A stretch of DNA of 64,000 nucleotides from Acanthornis magna (Eukaryota > Chordata > Aves > Passeriformes > Acanthizidae), in assembly GCA_036785705.1 (NCBI GenBank), contig JAWUZG010000001.1, positions 3,782,001 through 3,846,000 of the forward strand, written 5' to 3'. Within the stretch, counting starts at the first letter, position 1. Every line of letters starts with the position of its first letter. The notes below the pieces were generated by a model. It was not told where the DNA came from and made no database searches. It worked only from the letters and a program-made list of their open reading frames with translations. Positions 1 through 9,500 of the stretch are shown here, piece by piece. The translations under genes were made by a program, and so were the position numbers.

Positions 1-196
1 CTTGATACAGTGTAGTTTGAAAGCTCAAAACTAATCTTTAAGGTAAAATATCAGTCCCCACGGCTGTCTTAGTCCAAGGTCCTTTGGTGAAAAAAGTTGG
101 AACCTTTTCCAAGGACAGGAGGAGTAAGAAACAAACATTCACTTTGAGGGCGGTCATACTTGGAATTCATCTCATAATCACAGTTCTTCTTTGCAG

Positions 197-2275
197 CTGG
201 ACAGAGTGGATAAAGCTGTGGTGGAAAAATTGACAGCAAAGGTGGAGTTGGCAGAACAAGCCCTTGCTGCAAAGCAGCTCCAGATAGATGAAATGAAGCA
301 GTTAATTGCTAAGCAAGAGGAGGACCTTGAAACTATGTCTGTGCTCCGTGCTCAGGTATGAGCTCTTCTTCACAAACTGGCTACTTCCCCAATCCAATAT
401 TCAGAAACCAGGAGGTATTTAATGGCTCACTCTGGAATACTGAATATGTTTTCTCAACTTCAAAGCATAATTCCCTTACTTGCCTTGCCTTGCAGATCCC
501 TGCAGAGCCTTTACCCACTTAATTCTAGGTCTCTGTAGGAGGAACTGTGTATGCTGGAGTCTGGCACATCAAACAGAAGTTGGGAGTAGCTGTGTATTTA
601 GAACCACTGGCTTAAGAATCACTGAATGTATTTTAGGGATGATTTTACTCAAACCAGTATGTGTTAAGTGACTAAAAAGGGTTTGCCTCACATTTAAGGC
701 ACAGAACTGGCTTCTTGGCCTGGTTCCACTCTCTGAAGCACAGATTTGTCAGTGTAATCAGCCAAGTCACCTCCTCACTGCCTGTCTGTGTCTCATTTCT
801 GCCTCTGTACAGCAGAGGCAATAGCTGTGTCCCAGGTAGGACACCTGAAGTATCTTTTACAGAATCCAGAAACTATTAAGTCTTGTTCACCTTGTGAGAA
901 ATGCAGGTCTTGGCTTTGCAGTGTGTGGGTGTTTTGAGTAGATGCAGATTATGATACAGATTCGTGATTTTGAGATGTAATACACGAATATGGTTCAGTC
1001 AAAGTTAAAAATTTTCAGCCTGATTTCATTTCTCTGATCAGATGGAGGTTTATTGTTCTGATTTCCATGCTGAGAGGGCAGCAAGAGAGAAGATCCATGA
1101 GGAGAAGGAGCAGTTGGCTGTCCAGCTGGCATACCTGCTAAAAGAGCAGCAAAACCTTGAAGATCTTGGCCGGTGAGAACAGACTTTGGCTGAACTGCCT
1201 TTGCACTGTCCTGTTACTCTGTGTACTGGAGTTGATCAACATTGTCTCATGAGCATCTCAGTAGAAAAGCAAGTAACTTCACAGACATTTCTTGTTTAAT
1301 TCAAATTTAAAAGGAGAAAAAAGTGAATTGGCTGACTTCTCATTTTAATTTTCTGGTAGAATCACTGTAAAGTGTGTTAGTTCTTAGTTGGGTGCCTTAA
1401 CAAGTTTTCATTTTGGATGGTTCATGCTTGGTAAATTCTCCCTGTTGATCCATGTGAGTTTCTTTGGATTCTGGCCTCAATTTTAGTGAATCTGCAGCTA
1501 ATCTGGCACTGTGTGTGCCAGGGATATCTGCTGCTTCTCCAAGAGGCAGTTGCAAGTACACAGTTCTGAGTCTTGTGGTAGTTGAATCAAGTTACATTTC
1601 ACATTAACTGCACACTGAGCCCTTTTTCTGGTGTAACTTGCTTTTCTACTTTAATCAAATTTGCAGTTTTCCCTGAACAGCTGAGAGTCCTTGGAGCTTT
1701 CCAGAGAAGTTGCCTTAGATCCCTAGGTGTGTGGCTGCCCAGATCCTGCTGCTGGTGTCAGTGGCATGACCCTGATTTCAGCAGGCCCTTGGCATGATCT
1801 CACAAAGCAGCAGCATTTGTAGGTCCTGTCTCTGAGCACCAGTTGTGAACTAAATGCCTGACCAGTTGTCAGGAGTCTGTTTTCAGAGCCCTTAACTTGT
1901 TTATTCTTTGCAGAACGTCTCTGGCAGAGATGCAGAGTCGCCACGGAGCCAGGATGCCAGATCGGGAGCACTCACCTCACCTTGTCCAAAGAGGTACTGC
2001 AAGCACCTTCTCCAGCTCTCAGGGCCAGGTTCAGATTTAACCAGCTTTGCTTGGCTGCAGGCAGCTTCCCTGTGGCTGTTCTGGCAGCTGGGTAGCTGCA
2101 GAGAGCAAAATCAGGTAATATAACAGGTAATCATTTATCTTCTCTGCTTGCAGGAACTAATAGTCAAGACTGGCCAGAGCAGCGGAATATTTCAATTTAT
2201 TCATGTCCTAAATGTGAAGAAATTCTACCTGATTTGGACACACTTCAGATTCACGTTATGGACTGCATTAACTGA
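197..2275 (+). CDS. OPTN: OPTN (optineurin), last four coding exons
   Basis: Optineurin is a cytosolic adaptor that binds polyubiquitin and LC3 in selective autophagy and restrains NF-kB signalling. Only the 3' end of the gene is in the window; the rest lies to the left. Coding exons are 197-355, 1042-1172, 1914-1993 and 2154-2275, all with AG/GT borders and matching phases (159, 131, 80 and 122 nt). The first encodes a heptad-rich coiled coil ([15 protein letters not shown]...). The second carries the UBAN core [19 protein letters not shown], whose Asp-Phe pair contacts ubiquitin in the family. The third is a short linker containing MQSRHGAR. The last encodes the C-terminal zinc finger [19 protein letters not shown] followed by MDC, and ends IN-stop. 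The reading frame is intact across all four exons. Identity is close to certain from the UBAN and zinc-finger signatures. Confidence 0.96.
1042..1172 (+). CDS. OPTN: OPTN exon with UBAN ubiquitin-binding motif
   Basis: This exon begins right after the acceptor TCTGATCAG and reads [17 protein letters not shown] onward. It ends [12 protein letters not shown] plus two bases of a split Arg codon before GTGAGAAC. The DFxxERxxREKxxEEKxxL pattern is the UBAN signature shared by optineurin, NEMO and ABINs, which binds linear and K63-linked ubiquitin. All signature residues are present, so the site should be functional. Confidence 0.95.
2154..2275 (+). CDS. OPTN: OPTN terminal coding exon, C-terminal zinc finger
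   Basis: The acceptor CTGCTTGCAG is followed by [12 protein letters not shown], then Cys-x2-Cys, His and Cys positions (SCPKC ... IHVMDC), then TGA at 2273-2275. This is the C2HC zinc finger at the extreme C-terminus of optineurin, which takes part in cargo recognition. Confidence 0.94.
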
Positions 2276-3125
2276 GTGATGCCCTCCAATGCTTCATCTT
2301 CTGGAATTTCACCTGCCAAACACTTTGGGTTTTTATCCTTCTTGCTCAAATAATGCTCAGCTCTTATGTCCTATGAAGGAAGTTTTCAGGGGTTTTCTCA
2401 TTAATTCAATGGGAAAAGGGTAAAACTCTTCCCCTGCCCTGTAGTCACTAATCTTGTTGTAATCTGCTTTAGGGAAGGAGTTTTCATAGATTAACAACAT
2501 GGATGTGCTACAGAACTCACAGTGTGTCTGCTGCTATGAAACCTTTCAGGAACATTCCCCTGAAGTGCTCTGCTCTATGGCTACTCTGCAGAATGGGGCT
2601 GAATCATCGAAGTTGGAAGAGGGATGAGAGATTTGCTGATCAACTCAAAGTACTGTGAGCCTGTAAATACTTCATCTCTCATATACTATGTATCAGGAAA
2701 AATAGTACACGAAAAAGCTGTGTGAGAAGCTTTCAGCAAAATGGAATAGTGCTGTATTCAGTGAGCATTTGAAGTGAACCCTGCTCTTTCTCCAGATGGC
2801 CATTTTATTGCTGCCCTTATGAACATACTAATCTGATGTTAAATTTTTGATGGCTTATGTAACTTCTTGCTTTAGCCAGATGTGGATAAGGTTTAAAACA
2901 GATCAGCTAGGCCTGATATGTGTAGCTCCTGGTGTACTCAAGTCACTTGGTTTTATAGAACTGTTGATTTTTAAGATGTTGTCTTAATTTTTCTTTATTA
3001 TAATAAAGGCATTTCAACCTGTACAGTATTGTGGTAGAAAGCACTGAGATGGATGAAACCTAATTTAAAAAGACTATGGTGGATTTTCACATATCGAAAT
3101 AAATCTATTACAATTATAAACTTAT
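2276..3125 (+). other. OPTN: OPTN 3' UTR with two poly(A) signals
   Basis: AT-rich untranslated DNA follows the OPTN stop codon. AATAAA hexamers lie at 3002-3007 and 3098-3103. Either could end the transcript, giving a 3' UTR of roughly 0.75 to 0.85 kb. The real cleavage site cannot be read from sequence alone. Confidence 0.6.
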
Positions 3126-4194
3126 CTATGCCTGTGAATACTGGGGAGACTGAAACAGGAATGAAAAGTCTATATATCTGAAAAGCTTGTATAGAAAGAA
3201 TCGTAGTGGATTAGTTCTGTTCTTGCCCTCCCAGGTGTTCTTATCACAACAAAAGGGAGATAATCCCTTTTTTGCCCTTGTAATTTGAGTAAGTTTCTTT
3301 GCTTGTTGTTGCTGTTCTAATTATCACTTACAGACTCTGGATTCTTATTTTCTGTTATAGCTCATATATAGCTTCATCCATAATTTCAGGTAACACAAGA
3401 GCTGACTGTTGTGAAGAGGTATTCATCAGCCTGGTTGCAACTTTCTTCATCAATTGCATCTGCTGGGACTACTTGTAATCTCTTACTGGCTTTTAATTGG
3501 TTCCTTGTGACAGTAGGATTTAGGGCTTTTTTTACCCTGAATCCAATTTTATTATGGGAGTTTTGTGACAGTTATGGATTCTGCAATGATCAACATCTGA
3601 TGGAAATGCTACTAGGCCAGAAGCAAACTAACAGAATGATAATAGAGCTGATTTCATCTGAGAAGTATTAACCTTAATGAAAACACAGAAAATCAATGTG
3701 AGAGGCCAAAGGAGGAATTACTTATGCATTCGTCAAGTCAAAGTTAATCATTTGAGGAGGCTTCAGAGAGAGGGGATTTTAGCACAGGAATACTAACAGG
3801 AAAACATGGGCATTAAGCTGATGTAGTTGTTCATAGAAAGATAATAGAGTAGGTCTAATAGTACAGTTTAGGAGGAGCAAGGAATTCCAAAGAATAAAGC
3901 CACAGTACACTGAAACCTGTTCATGCAACAGGGATGATTATTTTTCTATTGTCACTAACTGCAGTCCAGCAATCGGCCTGTACATCCTCATAAATATTAT
4001 TTTTCACAGAATTACAGTTGTACCAAAGAAAGACTGAACCAGACTACAAAATTCTGTCCACTACAAGTGGCAATAACTGGGATTGAATTTGCTGGTGTAA
4101 TGCAAGTGTTGACATTATTTAGGTTATACAGATGAGGATGGTGCCTGCTGTGACTCCTCCCCGAGGCCACTCTACCCAGACACGAGCAACTCTG
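3126..4194. other. OPTN-MCM10 intergenic spacer
   Basis: AT-rich spacer with no open frame of recognisable family. An 86-codon frame at 3411-3671 has no motif and no splice context. I see nothing else here. Confidence 0.5.
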
Positions 4195-4745
4195 CGGCTA
4201 TAGGGGCTCATCCAAAGCCTGTATCAGGAATAGTGTGTCCCAGCAGGACCAGGGACCTGATTCTTCCATCTGTGCTGGGCACTGGTGTGGCCACATCTCA
4301 AATGCAGTGTCCAGTTCTGGGTACCTCAATTCAGGAAGGACATGGAGGTGATGCACCTTGTCCAGAGATGGACAACAGAGCTGGTGAAAGGTCTGCAGCA
4401 CGAGTCCTGTGGGGAGCAGCTGAGGGAGGTGGGGAGTTCAGCCTGGAGAAAAGGAGGCTCATGGGGGACCTAAAGGCTCTCTACAATTCCCTGACAGGGA
4501 GACTGCAGGCAGGTGGGGGTCAGGCTTTTCTCCCAGGCAACCAGCGACAAGGGAGGTTTAGGTTGGACACTGGAAGGAATTTCTTCACGGAAAGGGTGAT
4601 TCGGCATTGGAACGCGCTGCGCAGGGACGTGGTGGAGTCACCGGCCCTGGGGGTGTTGCTGGGACCAGTGCCATGGTCTAGTTGACAGTCATAGGTTGCA
4701 CTCGATTGGACTTTTCCAACCTCGTCGATTCTGTGATTCCCCATG
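4195..4745 (+). mobile_element. CR1-type LINE, 5'-truncated 3' end
   Basis: The segment matches the pattern of the 3' part of avian CR1 ORF2. Recognisable stretches include 'ccagcaggaccagggacc', 'cagcctggagaaaaggaggc' and 'gggaggtttaggttggacac', followed by the typical tail 'ggacttttccaacctcg...attctgtgattcc'. A 150-codon frame at 4233-4685 is the residue of the reverse transcriptase C-terminus, not a host gene. The element is 5'-truncated, as is usual for CR1, and lies in sense orientation to MCM10. It ends within about 40 bp of the first promoter-like motif of MCM10. Confidence 0.88.
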
Positions 4746-4902
4746 CCGCCACCGCCCCTCACCTCCGCTCGCCCACAGCCAAGATGGCGCCGGGCAGAGC
4801 CGCTGCTGCCAGGACTAAAGATGGCCCGCGCGCGCATGCGCGGGAAGGGGCGGGGCCGGGGCCGGCCGGAATTTTGGCGGGCAGCTGGAAGCGCGCGCGG
4901 CG
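4746..4902 (+). promoter_or_regulatory. MCM10: MCM10 CpG-island promoter and exon 1
   Basis: GC- and CpG-rich DNA directly upstream of the array. Visible motifs are a YY1-like AAGATGGCGCC at 4781-4791, a second AAGATGGCCCG at 4818-4828, a GC box GGGGCGGGGCC at 4847-4857 and an E2F-like TTTTGGCGGG at 4872-4881. E2F control would suit an S-phase replication gene. Exon 1 is noncoding and probably ends at 4902, before GTGAGC. The exact transcription start is not visible. Confidence 0.7.
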
Positions 4903-5810
4903 GTGAGCGGCGTGTGTGAGGGGATGGGGGATCGGGGCACAGGGAGCGATCCCCGGGATGCAGCCTGCGGCGGTGAGCGGGGTGTGTGAGGGGATGGGGG
5001 ATCGGGGCACAGGGAGCGATCCCCGGGATGCAGCCTGCGGCGGTGAGCGGCGTGTGTGAGGGGATGGGGGATCGGGGCACAGGGAGCGATCCCCGGGATG
5101 CAGCCTGCGGCGGTGAGCGGGCTGTGTGAGGGGATGGGGGATCGGGGCACAGGGAGCGATCCCCGGGATGCAGCCTGCGGCGGTGAGCGGCGTGTGTGAG
5201 GGGATGGGGGATCGGGGCACAGGGAGCGATCCCCGGGATGCAGCCTGCGGCGGTGAGCGGGGTGTGTGAGGGGATGGGGGATCGGGGCACAGGGAGCGAT
5301 CCCCGGGATGCAGCCTGCGGCGGTGAGCGGCGTGTGTGAGGGGATGGGGGATCGGGGCACAGGGAGCGATCCCCGGGATGCAGCCTGCGGCGGTGAGCGG
5401 GCTGTGTGAGGGGATGGGGGATCGGGGCACAGGGAGCGATCCCCGGGATGCAGCCTGCGGCGGTGAGCGGCGTGTGTGAGGGGATGGGGGATCGGGGCAC
5501 AGGGAGCGATCCCCGGGATGCAGCCTGCGGCGGTGAGCGGGGTGTGTGAGGGGATGGGGGATCGGGGCACAGGGAGCGATCCCCGGGATGCAGCCTGCGG
5601 CGGTGAGCGGCGTGTGTGAGGGGATGGGGGATCGGGGCACAGGGAGCGATCCCCGGGATGCAGCCTGCGGCGGTGAGCGGGCTGTGTGAGGGGATGGGGG
5701 ATCGGGGCACAGGGAGCGATCCCCGGGATGCAGCCTGCGGCGGTGAGCGGGCTGTGTGAGGGGATGGGGGATCGGGGCACAGGGAGCGATCCCCGGGATG
5801 CAGCCTGCGC
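4901..5810 (+). repeat. 13-copy 70-bp tandem array with 280-bp higher-order period
   Basis: There are thirteen 70-bp units with starts at 4901, 4971, 5041 and so on to 5741. They look identical except at unit positions 11-12, plus the last base of the final unit. Calling CG type A, GG type B and GC type C, the order is A-B-A-C three times, then one more C. This is a 4-unit (280-bp) higher-order repeat at 4901-5180, 5181-5460 and 5461-5740, plus a single unit at 5741-5810. Each unit starts CGGTGAGCGG, a copy of the MCM10 exon-1 donor. Each also holds four G-runs at unit positions 20-44, a G-quadruplex motif on the non-template strand. The near identity points to very recent expansion. Confidence 0.97.
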
Positions 5811-5962
5811 CAGGGATCGGGGAGCGGCGGGGGAGGGAGCCCCGCAGGAGGTCGGGGTTCCACTGGGAGGGGGAGGCGGCCGAACGGAGAGAGGAACCGT
5901 GAGGGGAAAAGCGCGGTGTCCGCGGTGGTCACTGGCCTTGCCTGCTCCTGCGAATCCTGCAG

Positions 5963-6050
5963 TTTTGCTGAAAATGAATATTGCGGAGCAAGAGAGAACT
6001 ATCAAAATTTATGGGCAAAACAAAAAAAAGTCTCTGCAGCAGGAAGACCT
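5963..6050 (+). other. Possible alternative 5' UTR exon of MCM10
   Basis: This stretch is flanked by a pyrimidine-rich acceptor ending CGAATCCTGCAG and a good donor CT|GTAAGC. It holds a short ATG frame (MNIAEQERTIKIYGQ...) that does not join the MCM10 frame. It could be a cassette noncoding exon or a first exon from a downstream start. Only splice signals support it. Confidence 0.3.
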
Positions 6051-6456
6051 GTAAGCACAGTTAGAGTTTAGGTTTGTGACTCATTTGACCTCAGTGGACT
6101 TCCCATCTTTCTTATCCTAGCTTCCCTGGGCCATTCATGTCCGCCTGTGCGGATTGTTTTCCTCGGACCCTTCTCCATGAAAGGAGAAGCTGCGATAAAC
6201 GCAGAATGTACGCTTTTGAGAATAACAACTGTTAGACTTTAGTAACTAGTTAAATGGTAATTCCAATTATGGTACAGGACTGGTGAGGTGGAAATGTGTG
6301 TGAGGGTTTTAAATTTAGTGGAGTCCTCATCTGCAGCTGTAAACAAAACTAAGCTGGTGGATTGCAAGTTGTTAAATAAGGAGCCTCAACACAATATATA
6401 TTTCTAGATGAGGTGTATGTACTTTAACAGTATCACTTTTGTTCTCCCCATAACAG

Positions 6457-6507
6457 AATATTTTGCCTTGAGGGGCTCTTCAAGAAATTCTGATGAAACT
6501 ATGGATG
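6457..6507 (+). CDS. MCM10: MCM10 start-codon exon
   Basis: This 51-nt exon follows the acceptor CCCCATAACAG and ends ATGGATG|GTAAGG. Only seven bases are coding (6501-6507). Joined to 7306 they read Met-Asp-Ala-Asp-Asp, which fits the conserved N-terminus. The start has A at -3 and G at +4. Another ATG at 6493-6495 lies in a different frame with a weak context. Confidence 0.9.
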
Positions 6508-9500
6508 GTAAGGGAGGAATATACTCTTACTTTCAGTAGGAAACTCATCTTCTTATCAGTGTGTTAGTTAATAATTTCAAGTATTCAGAAAGTCTGGTAA
6601 GCCTTTTAGCAAAGGAATTTATGTTCCACTGAGTTTATTTGCAGAAGTCTTTGAGGTTGCCTCTTGCTTTCCTTCTTGTCACTTTCCTGTGAGGCTGCTT
6701 TGTGCTTTCCCTGGTTTAGTGTTTTCCTCAGCAGCAAAGGCCAAATCAGTTTCTTGGTTTGTCTGGAATTTCAGTTCTGCTCTGTCTGCCCCACTCCTCC
6801 CTCTGTTCTTGTCTTTCTTCATTATTTGTCCCTTTGTTCCTATTTCTTTGTTCTCCGTGTTCTTCCATGAGCAAACTGTATCTGAGAATGTGCTTTGTTG
6901 CCTGCCTTGCATCTCCCTCTTCCCCTTCCATTGCCCAAAGCCACATGGGTGCCTCTGTTGGCTACCTCATTACATGTTCCAGGCTTTCCTGTGTAACAGC
7001 AGCTGTGCTACAAGGAGCTGCATAGGAGGAAAAGCCTGTGCTGAGTACTGGCAAGTTTTCTGCTGACTTGCCAGCCTATGTCACAAGCTGAGAGTGTCTG
7101 CAACATTTCCATCTGACCTCACAGGAGGAAGCTGCTCTAGAAGCATTTAGCCAAAGCTGAAATGTTTTTTTTTAAAATGCCACTTGCTGCTCTAATTTAG
7201 TTTCAGTTGTCATTAGCTTGGAATCAGGGTGTCTTGGATGTTTTATTCCTTGGCAGCTTTCCACTAACTGGACAGAAATAACTCTGAATTTAATTTTTGC
7301 CTTAGCTGATGATGACGACTTGGATCTGTTGGCTTCCCTCCTGGAAGAAAATGAAGCAGCTGAGGAGAGGAATTCTCCTGAGGAGGAAGATGCTCCAGGG
7401 GATGAGGGAGGAGAACCAGATGAATACGATGAGCTCTTTGATGCAGAGGATGACGCATCCTACACCGAGGAGGTTGATGCTGAGGACAGCATGATTGATG
7501 AGCAGAAGGAGAACCTGGCTACACTGTTTGGAGATGTAGATGACCTGCTGGAAGAGGAGCAGGCAGAGAAAGCTGTTCCCTCTTCATCTCCCAGTCAGGC
7601 GAAGGAGAAAACCAATGAAGAACTGCAAGGTTTCTGTTACAGCATCTTTGATCTGTTTTGTTGGATATATTTTGTCTCTAGAGAGCTAACAGGCAGGAGA
7701 CAGGGCCTGCTGCTTCTTGATGATGGCTGGAGTGGGGAGACAGAAAGACCTTGTGAGAGTTTCTAAGTTCAGTTTTCAATGCTCAGTGGCCAAACATACC
7801 AAACCTATTTTCCCAGAAGAAAGAGGATTTAGGTAAGCCAGGGAGACTAACATAGCTGTGCTGAGCAGGATAGGGAAGGATGACTGTATACCTGTGCCTT
7901 CCTCCTCAGGGCTTATTGACAGGAGGTTCTGCCATTCCAGTCAGTATGGGAGCAGAGCTGGCTTCACCTTTCCTGTGTCCCAGCTGTGTATTTGATTACA
8001 TCAGAAGCACTTCTTTATACCAAGGAGTGCAATCACCAGCCATTTAAATTGTCTTGTGGTCAGTAGGAAGGTTTTATTCAACATGGGAAAGAACATACCA
8101 CAACTAAGTAAAATGTTTTTATTAGAAGATCCAGCTCCAGGCTGTATGGAAAGGTTTGCCTTCACTATGAGCTGTGTACAATCAAGTAAATCTGCACTGT
8201 GACTCAAGTCTTCATTTTCTGTGTTTCCATGATGCAGTAAAATTGCCAGACTTCCCAGAGATCTCATGAGTCCCTGTTTGTAATGGCTTCCTGCTGTCTT
8301 TGTTATTATCCTTTTTTTTTCTCCTTTCTTTCCCAGCTGAGCTGAGAAAATTGCAAGAGCAGATGAAGACGTTACAAGAGCAGTTGCAGAAGACTGCTCT
8401 TGGGCAGCAATCCAGTTCAGGTCCTGAGAAGAAAACCCCTGGTAATGAGACTAACTAAATGGATTTATGATTTATTGGCTTACTAATGTGAATTTATAGG
8501 GAGGACTTAAAAATCCTGAAGTGGGCACTAAGTGGCAAGGAGAAATGGTGGTCTGGTGTATTCTCACACAGGTTGTTTCTTACAGCTACAGATTAAATCA
8601 GTTTTAGTCTCTGCATCATGGCTTAATTCTACATTTGGACTGCTTTCGTGACTAAGTGCTCCAGACTCTTCTGGAAGTGTCCCTTCTTACTGGCAGAATT
8701 TGGTACACCCAGTAAATACAGCTGTGTTAGATGTAGTAAAGAAACTTCATGGAAGAATTGCGAAGCAGTGGGATGTTTCTACTTTCCACAACTTTGAGGT
8801 TGCAGTGACATCGGAAGTTTTAAGTTGTCATGGGGAAGAGTCATTGGGACTTTTCCAGCTGTTGAATTTCAGATGCTGACAACTTGGCCGAAGGGTTTCC
8901 AGGAATTACGTAGTTTTACGTAGTGTTTAGAGTCTGAGTCCAGATCCTGAGGTCTCATAGTTTTTTTGTTTCCTTGGCCAGGTAAATCTCCCTGTCCACC
9001 CTTAAAGGAAAGGAAAGTTCAGAAACTGCAAGAGTCACCATGCTTCTCAGCCCAGCTGGGCAATCCTTTACCACCAGCCAAGCGAGGAATCCAGAAATCA
9101 AGAGCATCCTCAGCAGGTACCATTCTCAGTCTGCCTTTCTCTGGAACACACTGGGCTTTTGTCAAAAGCTTACAGTTCCCAGCAGTGGCATGGGCACATC
9201 CAGGACATTGTTACACTAGCCAGCACACCAGGAGTGGTCTGGTCACAGTGGCAGAGAGCTTATTATAGTTAATTATTGCATTCTTTGTAATGAGAGCTAT
9301 GCCTTTTTTTTTTCCTGCTAAAGAGAACAAGATTCCTCCTCCGCAGCAAGTCCTCAGTCTGGCGTTCCAGCCTCTCAAGTCTGCCGTAGGGAACACACCC
9401 AGTAAGGTGACCAGAGAGAAGCCTTCTCAGGTGCCTGCAAGCTCCGGTGCAACCACTCAGCCAGTGTCTGTGGAAACCTTCTCAGGACTGAGATTGAGGT

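Noticed and set aside
4233..4685. 150-codon plus frame as a host gene
   Set aside because: Its sequence is the end of the CR1 reverse transcriptase region.
4901..5810. CRISPR array
   Set aside because: Units are contiguous without unique spacers, and the genome is vertebrate.
4520..6005. Long minus frames of 293, 396 and 470 codons over the tandem array
   Set aside because: They arise because the repeat unit lacks any minus-strand stop triplet. They show the repeat period and no protein domain.
7309..7494. 61-codon plus frame inside the MCM10 acidic exon as an independent gene
   Set aside because: It is an out-of-frame shadow of the MCM10 exon; it matters only as the end of the overlapping upstream frame.
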